A stretch of 64,000 bases of DNA from contig NZ_AP025490.1 of the NCBI RefSeq assembly GCF_024347495.1, forward strand, positions 2,976,001 to 3,040,000, given 5' to 3'. How positions within the stretch are numbered: the first letter of the stretch is position 1; each line of letters opens with the position of its first letter. This document shows, in pieces, positions 37,104 through 48,786 of the stretch. Both the position numbers and the translations under genes were made by a program. Under the pieces are notes generated by a model, which was given only the letters and a program-made list of their open reading frames with translations, ran no database searches and was not told where the DNA came from. Source of the stretch: Vibrio gallaecicus. GTDB taxonomy: Bacteria; Pseudomonadota; Gammaproteobacteria; Enterobacterales; Vibrionaceae.

Positions 37104-38108
37104 TTACACTAGCGCAGTTAATGACTGAAAGCCATACCGTAAATTTAAACACTGCATCGCTTGGCTAGATGCACCTTTTAACAAATTATCAATCGCAGAC
37201 ACTACGATGATATGTTGACCTTGAACCTTCCACCCTAAATCGCAAAATGGCGTGTTTTCAACGTCTTGAATTCTTGGCAACTTATCTTCAAGAATTCTGA
37301 CCGCTGGCTTACCTTGATAAGCTTGCTCAAACGCTTGCTGAATTTGCTCTGTCGCCACGCCTTCAGCCAGCTTCATCGTAATGGTTGCTAGAATGCCACG
37401 CTTAAAGTTTCCAAGATGCGGGGTAAAAATCACATCACATCCTAAATGAGCAGCAATTTCAGGTTGATGACGGTGATTGAAAACACCATAAGGCTGTAAG
37501 CTCACTTCACAGAAGCTATTAACCATGCTCGCTTTGCGACCGGCACCTGTAACTCCACTGGTCGCATTAATCACTGGCCATTGGTTTTCATCAAGTAAGT
37601 TAGCGTCAACCAAAGGTTTGATTGCCAACTGTGAAGCCGTTGGATAACAACCCGCTACTGCGACTAGTTGAGCTTGTTTAATAGCGTCTTCATTCCACTC
37701 AGCTAAACCGTAAGCAGCTTTATCAAGCCATTGATCATGTTGATGCTCGAAACCGTAGAATTCTTGATAAAAATTTTCACCTTTCACTCTAAAAGCACCC
37801 GACAGGTCGAATACTTGGCAATCGTTCTCTAGAAAGATTGGCGCTAGGTCGTGACTTACTTCATGCGCAGTCGCTAAGAAAATTACATCAGACTGCTTTG
37901 CCACTTCTTCTGGGTTGATTAAAGGTTGCACTGGCATATCAATCAGCCCTGCTAACTTACCGTGAAGTGCCGCAATAGGTTTACCTGCGTCTACACTATT
38001 GGCTGAGACATATAAACCTGATAGCGTGAGCTCAGGGTGTCTATTTATCATTAGAGCCAGTTCTGCTCCTGTGTAGCCGCTTGCGCCAATGATCGTCGTT
38101 TTCAGCAT
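37104..38108 (-). CDS. argC: N-acetyl-gamma-glutamyl-phosphate reductase
   Basis: A 334-residue NADPH-dependent reductase. The Rossmann loop [10 protein letters not shown] is at residues 8-17 and the catalytic Cys lies in [10 protein letters not shown]. It makes N-acetylglutamate semialdehyde for the argD aminotransferase. It is the first gene of argCBG and divergent from argE; the 153-bp gap contains tandem ARG boxes serving both directions. Confidence 0.97.
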   Translation of the reverse strand: MLKTTIIGASGYTGAELALMINRHPELTLSGLYVSANSVDAGKPIAALHGKLAGLIDMPVQPLINPEEVAKQSDVIFLATAHEVSHDLAPIFLENDCQVFDLSGAFRVKGENFYQEFYGFEHQHDQWLDKAAYGLAEWNEDAIKQAQLVAVAGCYPTASQLAIKPLVDANLLDENQWPVINATSGVTGAGRKASMVNSFCEVSLQPYGVFNHRHQPEIAAHLGCDVIFTPHLGNFKRGILATITMKLAEGVATEQIQQAFEQAYQGKPAVRILEDKLPRIQDVENTPFCDLGWKVQGQHIIVVSAIDNLLKGASSQAMQCLNLRYGFQSLTALV

Positions 38109-38177
38109 CTCAACACATCCATTCTTGAGGTAAGTTACATTTCAAATTTGACTATTCATACTTAATTTTTAGCTTTA

Positions 38178-38216
38178 TTTGATTTTTTATTCATTAAATA
38201 TGATTTAATATGTGTT
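38178..38216. promoter_or_regulatory. Tandem ARG boxes between argC and argE
   Basis: Box 1 at 38178-38195 matches the ArgR consensus WNTGAATWWWWATTCANW at 17 of 18 positions; box 2 at 38199-38216 at 14 of 18. The spacer is exactly 3 bp. This is the expected operator for repression of both divergent transcripts by ArgR with arginine. Confidence 0.85.
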
Positions 38217-38261
38217 TTACCGCCTTATGGTTTTTCTGTCAATAGTAGAAGTGAAGATATT

Positions 38262-39398
38262 ATGCAATTACCGAGTTTTCTTGAGGTCTATAAAGGCCTG
38301 ATATCCACCGATTCAATTAGCTCAACAGAACCAAGTTGGGATCACGGCAATGCCAAAGTCATTGAAAAGCTAGCGCAATGGTTCAAAGACGTGGGTTTCA
38401 GCGTTGAAGTAATAGAAGTTGAACCAGGTAAACATAATATGATTGCCAAGATGGGCTCTGGTGAAGGAGGGTTACTTCTTGCAGGACACAGCGATACCGT
38501 CCCTTTTGATGAAGGACGTTGGAATTTCAATCCTCATGCATTAACAGAACACAACAACCGCTTTTATGGGTTAGGCACTACAGATATGAAAGGCTTTTTT
38601 GCTTTCATCTATGAAGCCGTAAAAAAAATGGATTGGAGTAACCAAACCAAGCCACTTTATGTTTTGGCAACGTGTGATGAAGAAACCACGATGCTGGGCG
38701 CTCGACATTTTACTGAAAGTGCTCCTTTTAAACCGGATTACTGCATCATTGGTGAGCCAACAAGCCTAGTGCCAATTCGGGGTCATAAAGGACACGTTGC
38801 CAATGCTGTACGTGTCACTGGCAAGTCAGGTCACTCTTCAGATCCCGCCTTAGGTGTTAATGCCATCGAAATTATGCATGAAGTGCTGTTTGCGCTAATG
38901 CAACTGAGAGATAAGTTAGTTAAAGAGTACCATCACCCCGGCTTTGCAATTCCAAGCCCCACCCTAAACCTTGGTCATATTCACGGAGGCGATAGTGCTA
39001 ACCGTATCTGTGGCTGTTGTGAACTGCATTATGATGTTCGTCCTTTACCGGGCATCAGCCTAGATGGTTTGGATAACATGCTGCGTGGTGCGCTTAAAGA
39101 AGTAGAAGCAAAATGGCCAGGAAGAATTGAGATAACGCCATTGCATGAACCAATCCCGGGGTACGAGTGCCAACACGACCATCCATTTATTGGTGGAATG
39201 GAATCAGTGTGTGGGATTGAATCACAAACCGTGAACTACTGTACTGAAGCGCCTTTCTTGCAAGAGCTTTGCCCAACGCTAGTACTGGGACCAGGTTCAA
39301 TTGACCAAGCCCATCAACCTGATGAGTTCTTAAGTTTTGACTTCATCGACCCAACAATTGATGTACTCAGTAAATCAATACGTAAATATTGTTTCTAG
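38262..39398 (+). CDS. argE: Acetylornithine deacetylase
   Basis: A 378-residue M20 metallopeptidase-family deacetylase releasing ornithine from N-acetylornithine. Metal-binding blocks are [32 protein letters not shown] with the catalytic Glu, and CIIGEPTS. Its presence means the linear (non-recycling) arginine route operates, which requires acetylglutamate synthesis such as the argH fusion could give. It is divergent from argC over the ARG boxes. Confidence 0.96.
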   Translation: MQLPSFLEVYKGLISTDSISSTEPSWDHGNAKVIEKLAQWFKDVGFSVEVIEVEPGKHNMIAKMGSGEGGLLLAGHSDTVPFDEGRWNFNPHALTEHNNRFYGLGTTDMKGFFAFIYEAVKKMDWSNQTKPLYVLATCDEETTMLGARHFTESAPFKPDYCIIGEPTSLVPIRGHKGHVANAVRVTGKSGHSSDPALGVNAIEIMHEVLFALMQLRDKLVKEYHHPGFAIPSPTLNLGHIHGGDSANRICGCCELHYDVRPLPGISLDGLDNMLRGALKEVEAKWPGRIEITPLHEPIPGYECQHDHPFIGGMESVCGIESQTVNYCTEAPFLQELCPTLVLGPGSIDQAHQPDEFLSFDFIDPTIDVLSKSIRKYCF

Positions 39399-39677
39399 TT
39401 ATTACCAGTTTCTAAGTTAAGAACAAAAATAGAGATCACTCGCATAAAAACGATCCTCAAATAGGTCGCTTTTATGCTGTTTTTCCCTTTCCCACTTAGA
39501 AGTTGTAATTAAATTTCAATTTATTCCTATATCAAAACAAATTTATCACTTCTTCATTTTCCAAAACCAATAATTGCAAACTTAGAATGCTTTATTTGAC
39601 TAGATACAGCACTTTTCGCTAGATTGTGTACTTAGCAAGGAACAATGGATGTAATTTTTTTACGAGGCAGGATGACA

Positions 39678-42308
39678 ATGAACGAGAAATACGCCGCTCT
39701 CAAGAGTAACGTAAGCATGCTGGGACGCTTGCTCGGTAACACTATCCAAGACGCACATGGTGACGTAATCTTAGAGAAAGTAGAGACAATACGTAAACTT
39801 TCCAAGTCAGCCAGAGCAGGTAACCAAGCTGATCGTGACAGCCTGATTGAAGAAATAAAAAACCTGCCGAATGAACAGCTAACCCCTGTGGCACGCGCAT
39901 TTAACCAATTCTTAAATCTCACAAACATGGCAGAGCAGTACCATACTATTTCTCGCCATTGTGAAGAGCACGTTTGCGAACCAGACGCGCTACAATCTTT
40001 ATTTTCAAAGCTTAGCCAAAACAAAATCAGTAAGTTGGATGCGGCACAAGCAGTACGCGATTTAAATATCGAACTCGTACTGACGGCTCACCCAACCGAA
40101 ATCACTCGTCGCACGATGATCAACAAACTCGTTAAAATTAACGAATGTTTGTCGAAGCTAGAGCTAAGTGACTTATCAAACAAAGAACGCGTTAAAACTG
40201 AACGTCGTCTAGAGCAATTAATCGCTCAAGGTTGGCACTCAGATGTAATCCGTCAGCAACGTCCAACACCGCTTGATGAAGCTAAATGGGGCTTTGCAGT
40301 CGTTGAAAACTCACTATGGGAAGCAGTACCTGATTTTCTACGTGATATGGATGAGCGCGTTAAAGGCTACTTTGGCGAAGGTCTACCTATTGATGCTCGC
40401 CCTGTGCACTTTTCTTCTTGGATGGGTGGTGACCGTGACGGAAACCCATTTGTCACTCATACCATTACCAAAGAAGTACTTCGTTTATCTCGCTGGAAAG
40501 CCGCTGATCTCTATTTAGGTGATGTCAATGAACTGATCACTGAATTATCAATGACAAAGTGCAATGACACCGTTCGTGCATTAGCTGGCGATGAACACGA
40601 AGCTTATCGTGCCATCCTAAAAGGTCTGCGTACTCTTCTTGGTGATACGCTTGAAGTGTTAGATGCTGAGATTCATCACGCTGACGTTCCTAAAAAGCCG
40701 ACATTACAAAACATTGATCAGCTTTGGGTTCCTCTTCACGCCTGCTACCAATCTCTGCATGAGTGCGGCATGGGTGTTATCGCAGATGGTTCACTACTTG
40801 ATACCCTACGTCGAATTAAAGCATTTGGAGTACATCTAGTTCGCTTAGATGTTCGCCAAGAAAGTACGCGTCACTCTGATGTTCTTTCTGAACTGACTCG
40901 TTACCTTGGCATTGGTGATTATGACCAATGGAGTGAGCAAGACAAAATTGCTTTCTTAACCAATGAATTAAGTTCTAAACGCCCTCTTCTTCCACGAGAA
41001 TGGGAACCATCAGAACAAGTTAAAGAGGTTTTAGACACCTGTAAGATTATTGCAGCTCAACCTCGTGAAGCTTTCGGTGCTTACGTTATTTCAATGGCTC
41101 GTACTGCGTCTGATGTACTGGCGGTTCACCTACTTCTTCAAGAGTCTGGCTGTCCTTATCGCATGGACGTATGTCCGTTGTTTGAAACTTTAGATGACTT
41201 AAATAACTCTGAAGCCGTTATCAAGCAACTAATGGGCATCGACTTATACCGAGGCTTTATCCAAAACCATCAAATGGTCATGATTGGTTACTCTGATTCT
41301 GCAAAAGATGCTGGTGTGATGTCTGCAGGCTGGGCTCAATATGACGCAATGGATAAGCTGGTTAAAGTGTGTGAAGACGAAGGTATTGAACTGACATTAT
41401 TCCATGGTCGTGGCGGAACAGTTGGTCGTGGTGGCGCTCCTGCGCATGCTGCCCTACTTTCTCAGCCACCTCAAAGCTTAAAAGGCGGGTTACGCGTAAC
41501 GGAACAAGGTGAAATGATCCGCTTTAAGCTGGGGTTACCTGAAGTAGCCGTTAACAGCTTTAATATATACGCTAGTGCTATTTTAGAAGCGAATCTTCTG
41601 CCACCACCAGAGCCAAAACAAGAATGGCGCGATCTGATGAATGTGCTTTCAGAAGTGTCTTGTGAAGCTTACCGTAATGTTGTTCGTGGTGAAGAAAAGT
41701 TTGTTCCTTACTTCCGCCAAGCTACGCCTGAGTTAGAGCTAGGTAAACTGCCTCTTGGCTCTCGACCAGCAAAACGTAACCCTAACGGTGGAGTTGAAAG
41801 CTTACGTGCGATCCCTTGGATATTCTCTTGGAGCCAAAACCGCTTGGTTCTACCCGCATGGCTAGGTGCTGGTGAAGCGATTCAATATTCAGTAGACCAA
41901 GGCCATCAAGCTCTTTTAGAAGAGATGTGTCGCGAATGGCCATTCTTTTCTACGCGTTTAGGTATGCTAGAGATGGTTTATTCTAAGTGCAATTTAGAAA
42001 TCGCGAAGTATTACGATCAACGACTTGTTGATGAGTCACTACTACCTCTTGGTGAATTGCTTCGTGAACAACTGCAAAAAGACATTAAAGCAGTATTGAA
42101 CGTTGAGAATAACGAAAACTTGATGCAAAGCGACCCATGGGGTCTTGAATCAATACGCCTTCGTAATATCTACGTTGAGCCACTAAACATGCTTCAAGCT
42201 GAGTTGTTATACCGAACTAGAAAATGTGAAACTCCACCGCCAGAGCTAGAAGAAGCCCTAATGGTGACGATTGCAGGTATTGCAGCAGGTATGCGAAATA
42301 CCGGATAG
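39678..42308 (+). CDS. ppc: Phosphoenolpyruvate carboxylase
   Basis: An 876-residue enzyme adding bicarbonate to PEP to give oxaloacetate. The catalytic block [13 protein letters not shown] (His) and the mobile loop [14 protein letters not shown] are intact. The ATG at 39678 starts [15 protein letters not shown], as in Vibrio homologues, with AGGA six bases upstream; ATG two codons earlier is possible. It follows argE after a 279-bp gap and ends at a strong terminator. Confidence 0.97.
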   Translation: MNEKYAALKSNVSMLGRLLGNTIQDAHGDVILEKVETIRKLSKSARAGNQADRDSLIEEIKNLPNEQLTPVARAFNQFLNLTNMAEQYHTISRHCEEHVCEPDALQSLFSKLSQNKISKLDAAQAVRDLNIELVLTAHPTEITRRTMINKLVKINECLSKLELSDLSNKERVKTERRLEQLIAQGWHSDVIRQQRPTPLDEAKWGFAVVENSLWEAVPDFLRDMDERVKGYFGEGLPIDARPVHFSSWMGGDRDGNPFVTHTITKEVLRLSRWKAADLYLGDVNELITELSMTKCNDTVRALAGDEHEAYRAILKGLRTLLGDTLEVLDAEIHHADVPKKPTLQNIDQLWVPLHACYQSLHECGMGVIADGSLLDTLRRIKAFGVHLVRLDVRQESTRHSDVLSELTRYLGIGDYDQWSEQDKIAFLTNELSSKRPLLPREWEPSEQVKEVLDTCKIIAAQPREAFGAYVISMARTASDVLAVHLLLQESGCPYRMDVCPLFETLDDLNNSEAVIKQLMGIDLYRGFIQNHQMVMIGYSDSAKDAGVMSAGWAQYDAMDKLVKVCEDEGIELTLFHGRGGTVGRGGAPAHAALLSQPPQSLKGGLRVTEQGEMIRFKLGLPEVAVNSFNIYASAILEANLLPPPEPKQEWRDLMNVLSEVSCEAYRNVVRGEEKFVPYFRQATPELELGKLPLGSRPAKRNPNGGVESLRAIPWIFSWSQNRLVLPAWLGAGEAIQYSVDQGHQALLEEMCREWPFFSTRLGMLEMVYSKCNLEIAKYYDQRLVDESLLPLGELLREQLQKDIKAVLNVENNENLMQSDPWGLESIRLRNIYVEPLNMLQAELLYRTRKCETPPPELEEALMVTIAGIAAGMRNTG

Positions 42309-42334
42309 CCAGTGATTAACACTAAAATAAAGAC

Positions 42335-42364
42335 AAAAGGTCGCCACGTGCGACCTTTTTATTT
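42335..42364 (+). terminator. Intrinsic terminator of ppc
   Basis: A ten-pair stem AAAAGGTCGC/GCGACCTTTT (loop CACGT) followed by TATTTT, 26 bases past the ppc stop. Confidence 0.95.
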
Positions 42365-42663
42365 TGTAAAATAACCACTATTGAGTTTTCTATCAGTTTT
42401 TTGGGTTATTTTGTCCATGTATTCCACTTTATGCTTATTATTTAGATATAATACCGCTCCGCTGTGAAAACACTCCTATCAAAATATTCCACAGCACTAG
42501 GTAAGGAAACTTACCGCGCTAGGTGACAAACGGCTTTATAAGGTGACATAACCAACGAAACACGTTGGTGTTGCTTAGACATATACCAACATATCGTGCC
42601 ATTAGAAGCACACTTGATGTTTAAGCATTAGTTTACTGTTTATTGACCATTTGGATTAAAGAC
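42365..42663 (+). other. aphA promoter and long structured leader
   Basis: No gene. The region carries two compact hairpins, GGTAAG/CTTACC with a GAAA loop (42500-42515) and ACCAACG/CGTTGGT (42551-42569), and the stretch GCTAGGTGAC (42518-42527) complementary to the conserved core of Vibrio Qrr small RNAs. A second AGGTGACA follows at 42541-42548. This is consistent with Qrr activation of aphA translation. Confidence 0.65.
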
Positions 42664-43203
42664 ATGTCATTACCACACGTAATCTTAACTGTTTTAAGTA
42701 CGCGCGATGCTACTGGTTACGATATAACAAAAGAGTTTTCATCAAGCATTGGCTACTTCTGGAAAGCAAGCCACCAACAAGTTTATCGCGAGCTAAATAA
42801 AATGGCTCAAAATGAACAAGTAACTTGTGTGCTTGAACCTCAAGAAGGCAAACCTGATCGTAAAGTTTATTCTATCACCGACGCCGGTCGTGGCGCTTTA
42901 GGTGAATGGTTTGAACAACCAACTGCGCACCCAACAGTACGTGATGAGTTCTCAGCTAAGCTAATGGCTTGTGCTGTTCAACCATCAGATGCATACCGTA
43001 TTCAACTGACTGAACTTGTAGAAGAGTCTCGTAAGCTAGTTTCTCACTACAAAGAAATTGAAGCAGCATACTACGCGACACCAGCGACATTAGATAAGCA
43101 AGCTCGTCTAGAGCGCTTAACACTGCGTCGTAACCTACTTATCCGTGAGGCATGGATTGTGTGGGCTGACGAGGTTTTGCTTGAACTAGGTGCAATGGCA
43201 TAA
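42664..43203 (+). CDS. aphA: PadR-family quorum-sensing regulator AphA
   Basis: A 179-residue winged-helix protein beginning MSLPHVILTVLSTRDATGYDI, with helix-turn-helix at about 20-60 and a C-terminal helical dimerisation arm. AphA is the low-cell-density master regulator in Vibrio and activates virulence or surface genes together with AphB. The preceding in-frame codons lack a better start. The gene lies in the conserved ppc-aphA location and has a long leader with Qrr-complementary sequence. Confidence 0.95.
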   Translation: MSLPHVILTVLSTRDATGYDITKEFSSSIGYFWKASHQQVYRELNKMAQNEQVTCVLEPQEGKPDRKVYSITDAGRGALGEWFEQPTAHPTVRDEFSAKLMACAVQPSDAYRIQLTELVEESRKLVSHYKEIEAAYYATPATLDKQARLERLTLRRNLLIREAWIVWADEVLLELGAMA

Positions 43204-43261
43204 CGCTCTTCCCTGTTCAGATTGTATCGCTGTTAGCTGAATAGCGACTGTCTAAAAAGAT

Positions 43262-43296
43262 AAAAGGCTTGAACTCTTAGAGTCCAAGCCTTTTTT
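43262..43296. terminator. Bidirectional terminator between aphA and metF
   Basis: A stem AAGGCTTG..ACTC/GAGT..CAAGCCTT with one mismatch and loop TTA, A-run before and TTTTTT after, between converging genes. Confidence 0.92.
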
Positions 43297-43314
43297 GTAT
43301 CTAAAGAATATGGA

Positions 43315-44340
<1,026 letters not shown>

Positions 44341-44500
44341 TCAAGTAGATCGTGAGTAAAGCTCAAGAAGAAGGTCAGAGCTTGAGAATAGATAATCACC
44401 GAAAAGAAACAAAAAAGCTGAAAGTAAATGAATTCTACTTTCAGCCATATTTATGGGTTATTGCGGCTTGGTTAATCAGAACAATCAACCATTAAAGGTA

Positions 44501-46912
44501 TTAAAATAAGCTAGACATACGATTCAAATCGGACTGAATTGCTCCTGCTGTCACCTCTCGACCAGCGCCAGGTCCGCGAATCACTAAGGGATTATCTTTG
44601 TACCATTTGCTCTCGATCGCAAAAATATTATCGCATGGCAGTAAGTTCGCTAACGCATGCTCTTTAGATAAAGCCTCTACGCCTACCGTTGCTTTACCAT
44701 TTTTTTCAAGACGAGCAACATAACGAAGTACTTTCTGTTGTGATTGAGCTTTAGTTAAACGCTCTGCCAATTCATCACTTAGCAACGAAGCTTTATCGAA
44801 GAAGTCATCTACAGACAAATCTTGTAGCTCCTTCGGCACTAAAGACTCTACTTTCACGTTTTCAGGTTCAATATCTAGCCCTGACTCACGTGCTAAAATC
44901 ACTAGCTTACGCATCACATCAGATCCATCTAAATCAGCTCGAGGGTCTGGTTCAGTTAAACCTTGCTGCCATGCTAGATCTACCAATTCACTAAATGGAA
45001 CGCTGCCATCAAATTGCTGAAACAGCCAAGACAAAGTACCAGAGAAGATTCCTGAAAGAGCAATAATATCATCACCACTTTCACGTAAATCTCGAACTGT
45101 ATGGTTAATCGGTAACCCTGCCCCTACTGTTGCATTATATAACCAGTGGCGACTGATTTTAGAAAAAGCATCTTGGACTTGATGATAATATTCACTGGAT
45201 GCTGAACCTGCCACTTTATTTGCAGAGATCAGGTGAACCCCTTGTTTAGCGATATCTAAATATTTATCAGCAAGCAATTTGCTGGCTGTGACATCTAATA
45301 CAACCGCTTCATCATAACCCTGTATTTCGCCTAAACGCTCAAGCCAGTCACTGCCGTTATTATTTACCGCTTCATCTGAGAAACAAGTAAGCACAGTGCT
45401 AGGGTCGATGCCCTGCTCATCAAACCAATAAGTTTGACTATCAATCACTGCCACTAAATCAAAGCTCATACCACGGCGCTTTTCTAGTTCAGCTTTCTGT
45501 TCTGCAAATAAACTTAACCAACTCGAACCAATGTTTCCTTTCCCGCACAGTGCGATAGCAACTCGTTTCTGTGCTTGGAATAATTGGGAATGGACACCTT
45601 TTACTAAAATAGATGTGTCAGCTTTGCGCATCACTGCAACCAAGCTTAACCCAGAAGAAGCCTCTGAGATAAACTCTACCGGTGAGTCTTTTAACTGCTG
45701 GTAAAAACCATAGCAATGATTCGGGTTTTTCGTCACACCCGCTCCAACCGCAGCCACCAAAGAGAAGCCTTCTTTAAGTTTAATCTCGCCTTCTACCGCA
45801 TGGTCTTGTAAGTATTCTAAAGCACCACCAGCAATTTCTTCAGTGTACGCCAAGCGAATACAATATTGGTCTGGTTGTAATTCATACGCTAGCGGTTCTA
45901 ATTGAGCGCGCTTCAACCCTTCGAGTACATCGGTAGTCAAACGCTCAAAATCGTGCCCGTGACCAAACGTCACTTGGATCAATAAAACTTCATCCAGAGA
46001 CGTAATAATTTTCGCACCACGACCGGAAGCCAATACACGCTCAATTTGAGTGGAGCCCGATTCTGGTTGATAACTGCAACGTAAACTTAAATCCATCGCA
46101 CTTTGAGCAACAGGCTGTAAGGTTCTGCTATGTAAAACAGGAGCAGCAAGTCGGGCTAATTCACTGGCTTCATCCAAACGAAGTAAAGGCAATAAACACG
46201 CATCCGATACTAGCCTTGGATCAGCACTGTAAACGCCGGCTACATCGCTCCAAATCGTGACTCGGTCGACTTCAGCTAACGCACCAATAACCGTTGCAGA
46301 GTAATCTGAACCATTACGGCCTAAAAGAACGGTTTCGCCTTCGCAGTTTTGAGCCATGAAGCCCGTAATCACAACCCGACAATGTGTATGTTGCGCCAGC
46401 ACTTCTTTAATTAAAGCGTAAGAGCGCGAGCGATCAACTTCTGGCTGTGTTCCCGCTTCAGCTCGTAAGAATTCACGAGCGTCCTGCGCGATAGCTTGTA
46501 AATCATTCTGAGAAAGAAGTTCAGCAAGTAACCTTGAAGACCAGACCTCACCATGACCTAGCACTTGAGACTTTTGCGCTTCAGTCAGTGGGGCATTCAA
46601 TTCACCTAATGCTGTGAATTCCGCTTGAACCAAACCAAGATGATGAGCGGCTTGATCGCCTTCTAACAACTCTTCAATTAAATTCAGCTGGAATTGACGT
46701 AATGACTGTAGGCATTCATGTGCTAAACGCCCATCTTTATCTAGTGCTTCTAAGAACTCGATTAAACGATTAGTCGTTTTACCAGCAGCGGAGACCACAA
46801 CCAAATCAGTCGCGCTTGAATACTCTTTCAAAATATTCACAACTCGCTGATAGCATTCTGGGTTAGCTAAACTACTTCCACCAAATTTATGCAGTTGGCG
46901 TAAAACACTCAT
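44501..46912 (-). CDS. metL: Bifunctional aspartokinase II / homoserine dehydrogenase II
   Basis: An 803-residue fusion. The N-terminal kinase domain has KFGGSSLA at residues 9-16 and LGRNGSDYSATVIGAL; a linker with degenerate ACT-like regions follows; the C-terminal dehydrogenase has ALCGKGNIGSSW as NAD(P) site and GTLSWLFQQ and PDPRADLDGSDVMRK blocks. Its start overlaps the metB stop (TAATG), so the two are translationally coupled. MetL is the methionine-repressed isozyme, fitting the met boxes upstream of metB. Confidence 0.96.
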   Translation of the reverse strand: MSVLRQLHKFGGSSLANPECYQRVVNILKEYSSATDLVVVSAAGKTTNRLIEFLEALDKDGRLAHECLQSLRQFQLNLIEELLEGDQAAHHLGLVQAEFTALGELNAPLTEAQKSQVLGHGEVWSSRLLAELLSQNDLQAIAQDAREFLRAEAGTQPEVDRSRSYALIKEVLAQHTHCRVVITGFMAQNCEGETVLLGRNGSDYSATVIGALAEVDRVTIWSDVAGVYSADPRLVSDACLLPLLRLDEASELARLAAPVLHSRTLQPVAQSAMDLSLRCSYQPESGSTQIERVLASGRGAKIITSLDEVLLIQVTFGHGHDFERLTTDVLEGLKRAQLEPLAYELQPDQYCIRLAYTEEIAGGALEYLQDHAVEGEIKLKEGFSLVAAVGAGVTKNPNHCYGFYQQLKDSPVEFISEASSGLSLVAVMRKADTSILVKGVHSQLFQAQKRVAIALCGKGNIGSSWLSLFAEQKAELEKRRGMSFDLVAVIDSQTYWFDEQGIDPSTVLTCFSDEAVNNNGSDWLERLGEIQGYDEAVVLDVTASKLLADKYLDIAKQGVHLISANKVAGSASSEYYHQVQDAFSKISRHWLYNATVGAGLPINHTVRDLRESGDDIIALSGIFSGTLSWLFQQFDGSVPFSELVDLAWQQGLTEPDPRADLDGSDVMRKLVILARESGLDIEPENVKVESLVPKELQDLSVDDFFDKASLLSDELAERLTKAQSQQKVLRYVARLEKNGKATVGVEALSKEHALANLLPCDNIFAIESKWYKDNPLVIRGPGAGREVTAGAIQSDLNRMSSLF

Positions 46913-48096
46913 TAGCTCGCTTCCCCATTCTCGATGAAGTTATGTGTCTTAAGAAACGCTTGGTTTAGATCTTCAATAAGATCGCCCGCGTCTTCTAAAC
47001 CTACAGACAAACGTAGAAGTTGCTGAGATACACCCGCTTCAGCCAAAGCAACTTGCCCCATTGCACGGTGAGTCATAGAAGCTGGATGACAAATCAAACT
47101 TTCAACACCACCTAAAGATTCAGCCAACGAGAACAGCTCTAGCTCACCAACAAAAAACTTCAACGCTTCAAAAGATCCTGCGAACTCAAAGCTCAGCATA
47201 GAACCAAAGCCTAACTGCTGCTTTTTGGCAATTTCATGACCAGGGTGATCAGGTAAGCTTGGGTGATAAATAGTGCCGACTAAATCTTGCTGCTGAAGCG
47301 CTGTTAAAATTTCACGAGAGCTTTCTTCATGTACACGCATACGAGCGCCTAAAGTACGAATACCACGTAAAGTCATGTAGCTATCAAATGGCGTACCTGT
47401 TGCGCCTATACAGTTGCCCCACCATCCTAATTCTTCAGCATGCTCTTCCGTTTTAGTGATGACCACACCACCAATTACATCTGAGTGACCGTTAATGTAT
47501 TTAGTTGTGGAGTGAATAACAAAGTCAGCACCTAGCTCTAGAGGCTTTTGGAACACAGGTGTCAAAAACGTATTATCGACAGCCACTAACGCTCCGACCT
47601 CTTTTGCTTTACGACACGTTTCTGCGATATCGACCACTCGCACTAGAGGGTTAGAAGGTGTTTCAAGTAGGATTAATTTGGGCTTGAGAGCAATCGCTGC
47701 ATCTAATGCGGTTTGATCCGACTGATCAACAAACAGGACTTTGAAGTCCCCTTTTTGAGAACGTGTATTAAACAGTCTGTACGTTCCACCGTAGCAGTCG
47801 TGTGGAGCAACAATTAAATCGTCACCACTTAGAAATGCAGACACCCACAAGTTCAATGCTGATGTACCGCAATTGGTCACAACGGCACCCTTTCCTGATT
47901 CCAGTTCGAAGAGCGCTGTTTCTAATAACCCACGGTTCGGGTTGCCCGATCTCGTATAGTCATATTTAGGCACTTCACCAAAAGCGGGAAAACCATAATT
48001 TGTCGAAAGATAAATTGGTGGAACAACGGCATGGTGTTGAGTGTCTGACTCAATACCGGTTCGAACGGCAATTGTGGCTGGCTTCCGGCTGCTCAT
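46912..48096 (-). CDS. metB: Cystathionine gamma-synthase
   Basis: A 394-residue PLP enzyme of the Cys/Met metabolism family condensing O-succinylhomoserine with cysteine. YDYTRSGNPNRGLLE, VAPHDCYGGTYRLF and HSTTKYINGHSDVIGG with the PLP lysine are visible. It is the first gene of metBL and divergent from metJ over four met boxes. Its promoter overlaps the operator. Confidence 0.96.
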   Translation of the reverse strand: MSSRKPATIAVRTGIESDTQHHAVVPPIYLSTNYGFPAFGEVPKYDYTRSGNPNRGLLETALFELESGKGAVVTNCGTSALNLWVSAFLSGDDLIVAPHDCYGGTYRLFNTRSQKGDFKVLFVDQSDQTALDAAIALKPKLILLETPSNPLVRVVDIAETCRKAKEVGALVAVDNTFLTPVFQKPLELGADFVIHSTTKYINGHSDVIGGVVITKTEEHAEELGWWGNCIGATGTPFDSYMTLRGIRTLGARMRVHEESSREILTALQQQDLVGTIYHPSLPDHPGHEIAKKQQLGFGSMLSFEFAGSFEALKFFVGELELFSLAESLGGVESLICHPASMTHRAMGQVALAEAGVSQQLLRLSVGLEDAGDLIEDLNQAFLKTHNFIENGEAS

Positions 48097-48176
48097 AGGT
48101 GTTTCCTTACAAATTGGGTTCAGGATATAACAGCTGCTTGTCGGCGTTTTGCAGCTGTGTTAGATATATGTTATTC

Positions 48177-48205
48177 ACTTTACTGCCATAAACATAAGAC
48201 GTCAA
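48177..48205 (-). promoter_or_regulatory. metB promoter overlapping the met boxes
   Basis: On the minus strand TTGACG (48200-48205) and TAAAGT (48177-48182) are separated by 17 bases. The -35 lies inside the first met box, so MetJ binding should block RNA polymerase. Confidence 0.75.
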
Positions 48206-48228
48206 CACTTCTAGACGTCCATATGTCT
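48197..48228. promoter_or_regulatory. Four tandem met boxes between metB and metJ
   Basis: Four consecutive 8-bp units, AGACGTCA, ACACTTCT, AGACGTCC and ATATGTCT, conform to the MetJ consensus AGACGTCT. They control metBL and probably metJ itself. Confidence 0.93.
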
Positions 48229-48257
48229 TTGCTTATGGCGGTAAATCCCGCTAAAAT
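48229..48257 (+). promoter_or_regulatory. metJ promoter
   Basis: TTGCTT (48229-48234) and TAAAAT (48252-48257) with a 17-base spacer, directly after the last met box and about 45 bases before the metJ ATG. Confidence 0.7.
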
Positions 48258-48301
48258 CACCTTCTAAATTAATCTAACTACAAAAATGATGAAGGTACAC
48301 A

Positions 48302-48622
48302 ATGGCAGATTGGAATGGTGAGTACATAAGCCCATATGCTGAGCATGGAAAGAAAAGCGAACAAGTAAAGAAAATTACGGTTTCTATCCCTCTAAAAGTA
48401 TTAAAGGTGCTAACTGATGAACGTACTCGTCGTCAGATAAACAACTTACGCCATGCCACAAACAGTGAATTGCTATGTGAAGCCTTTCTTCATGCCTACA
48501 CTGGTCAACCGTTACCTACGGATGAAGACCTACGTAAAGACCGCCCAGACGATATCCCTGCTGAAGTGAAAAAACTAATGACAGAAATGGGTATCGAATT
48601 CGAAGCGTTTGACGAAGAATAA
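48302..48622 (+). CDS. metJ: Methionine repressor
   Basis: A 106-residue ribbon-helix-helix repressor using S-adenosylmethionine as corepressor. [20 protein letters not shown] includes the DNA-contacting beta ribbon; the sequence is nearly that of the E. coli protein (105 residues). It is divergent from metBL with the operator between, and its targets metB and metF are both in this window. Confidence 0.97.
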   Translation: MADWNGEYISPYAEHGKKSEQVKKITVSIPLKVLKVLTDERTRRQINNLRHATNSELLCEAFLHAYTGQPLPTDEDLRKDRPDDIPAEVKKLMTEMGIEFEAFDEE

Positions 48623-48722
48623 AAATAAATCACGTCGATGCCCTTCATATTTTCATTTGCTTGTGACAATAGTTTGAAACTAACTTCTGTATTTCAAGTG
48701 TAAGCTTGTCATACCAAGATAC

Positions 48723-48760
48723 AAAAAAGCCGAATCATGCTTCCATGATTCGGCTTTTTT
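48723..48760. terminator. Bidirectional terminator between metJ and the malic enzyme gene
   Basis: A 17-pair perfect stem (48723-48739 with 48744-48760, loop CTTC) with A6/T6 ends serves two converging genes. Confidence 0.96.
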
Positions 48761-48786
48761 ATGAGTTCAATGCTAAAGACGTAACA

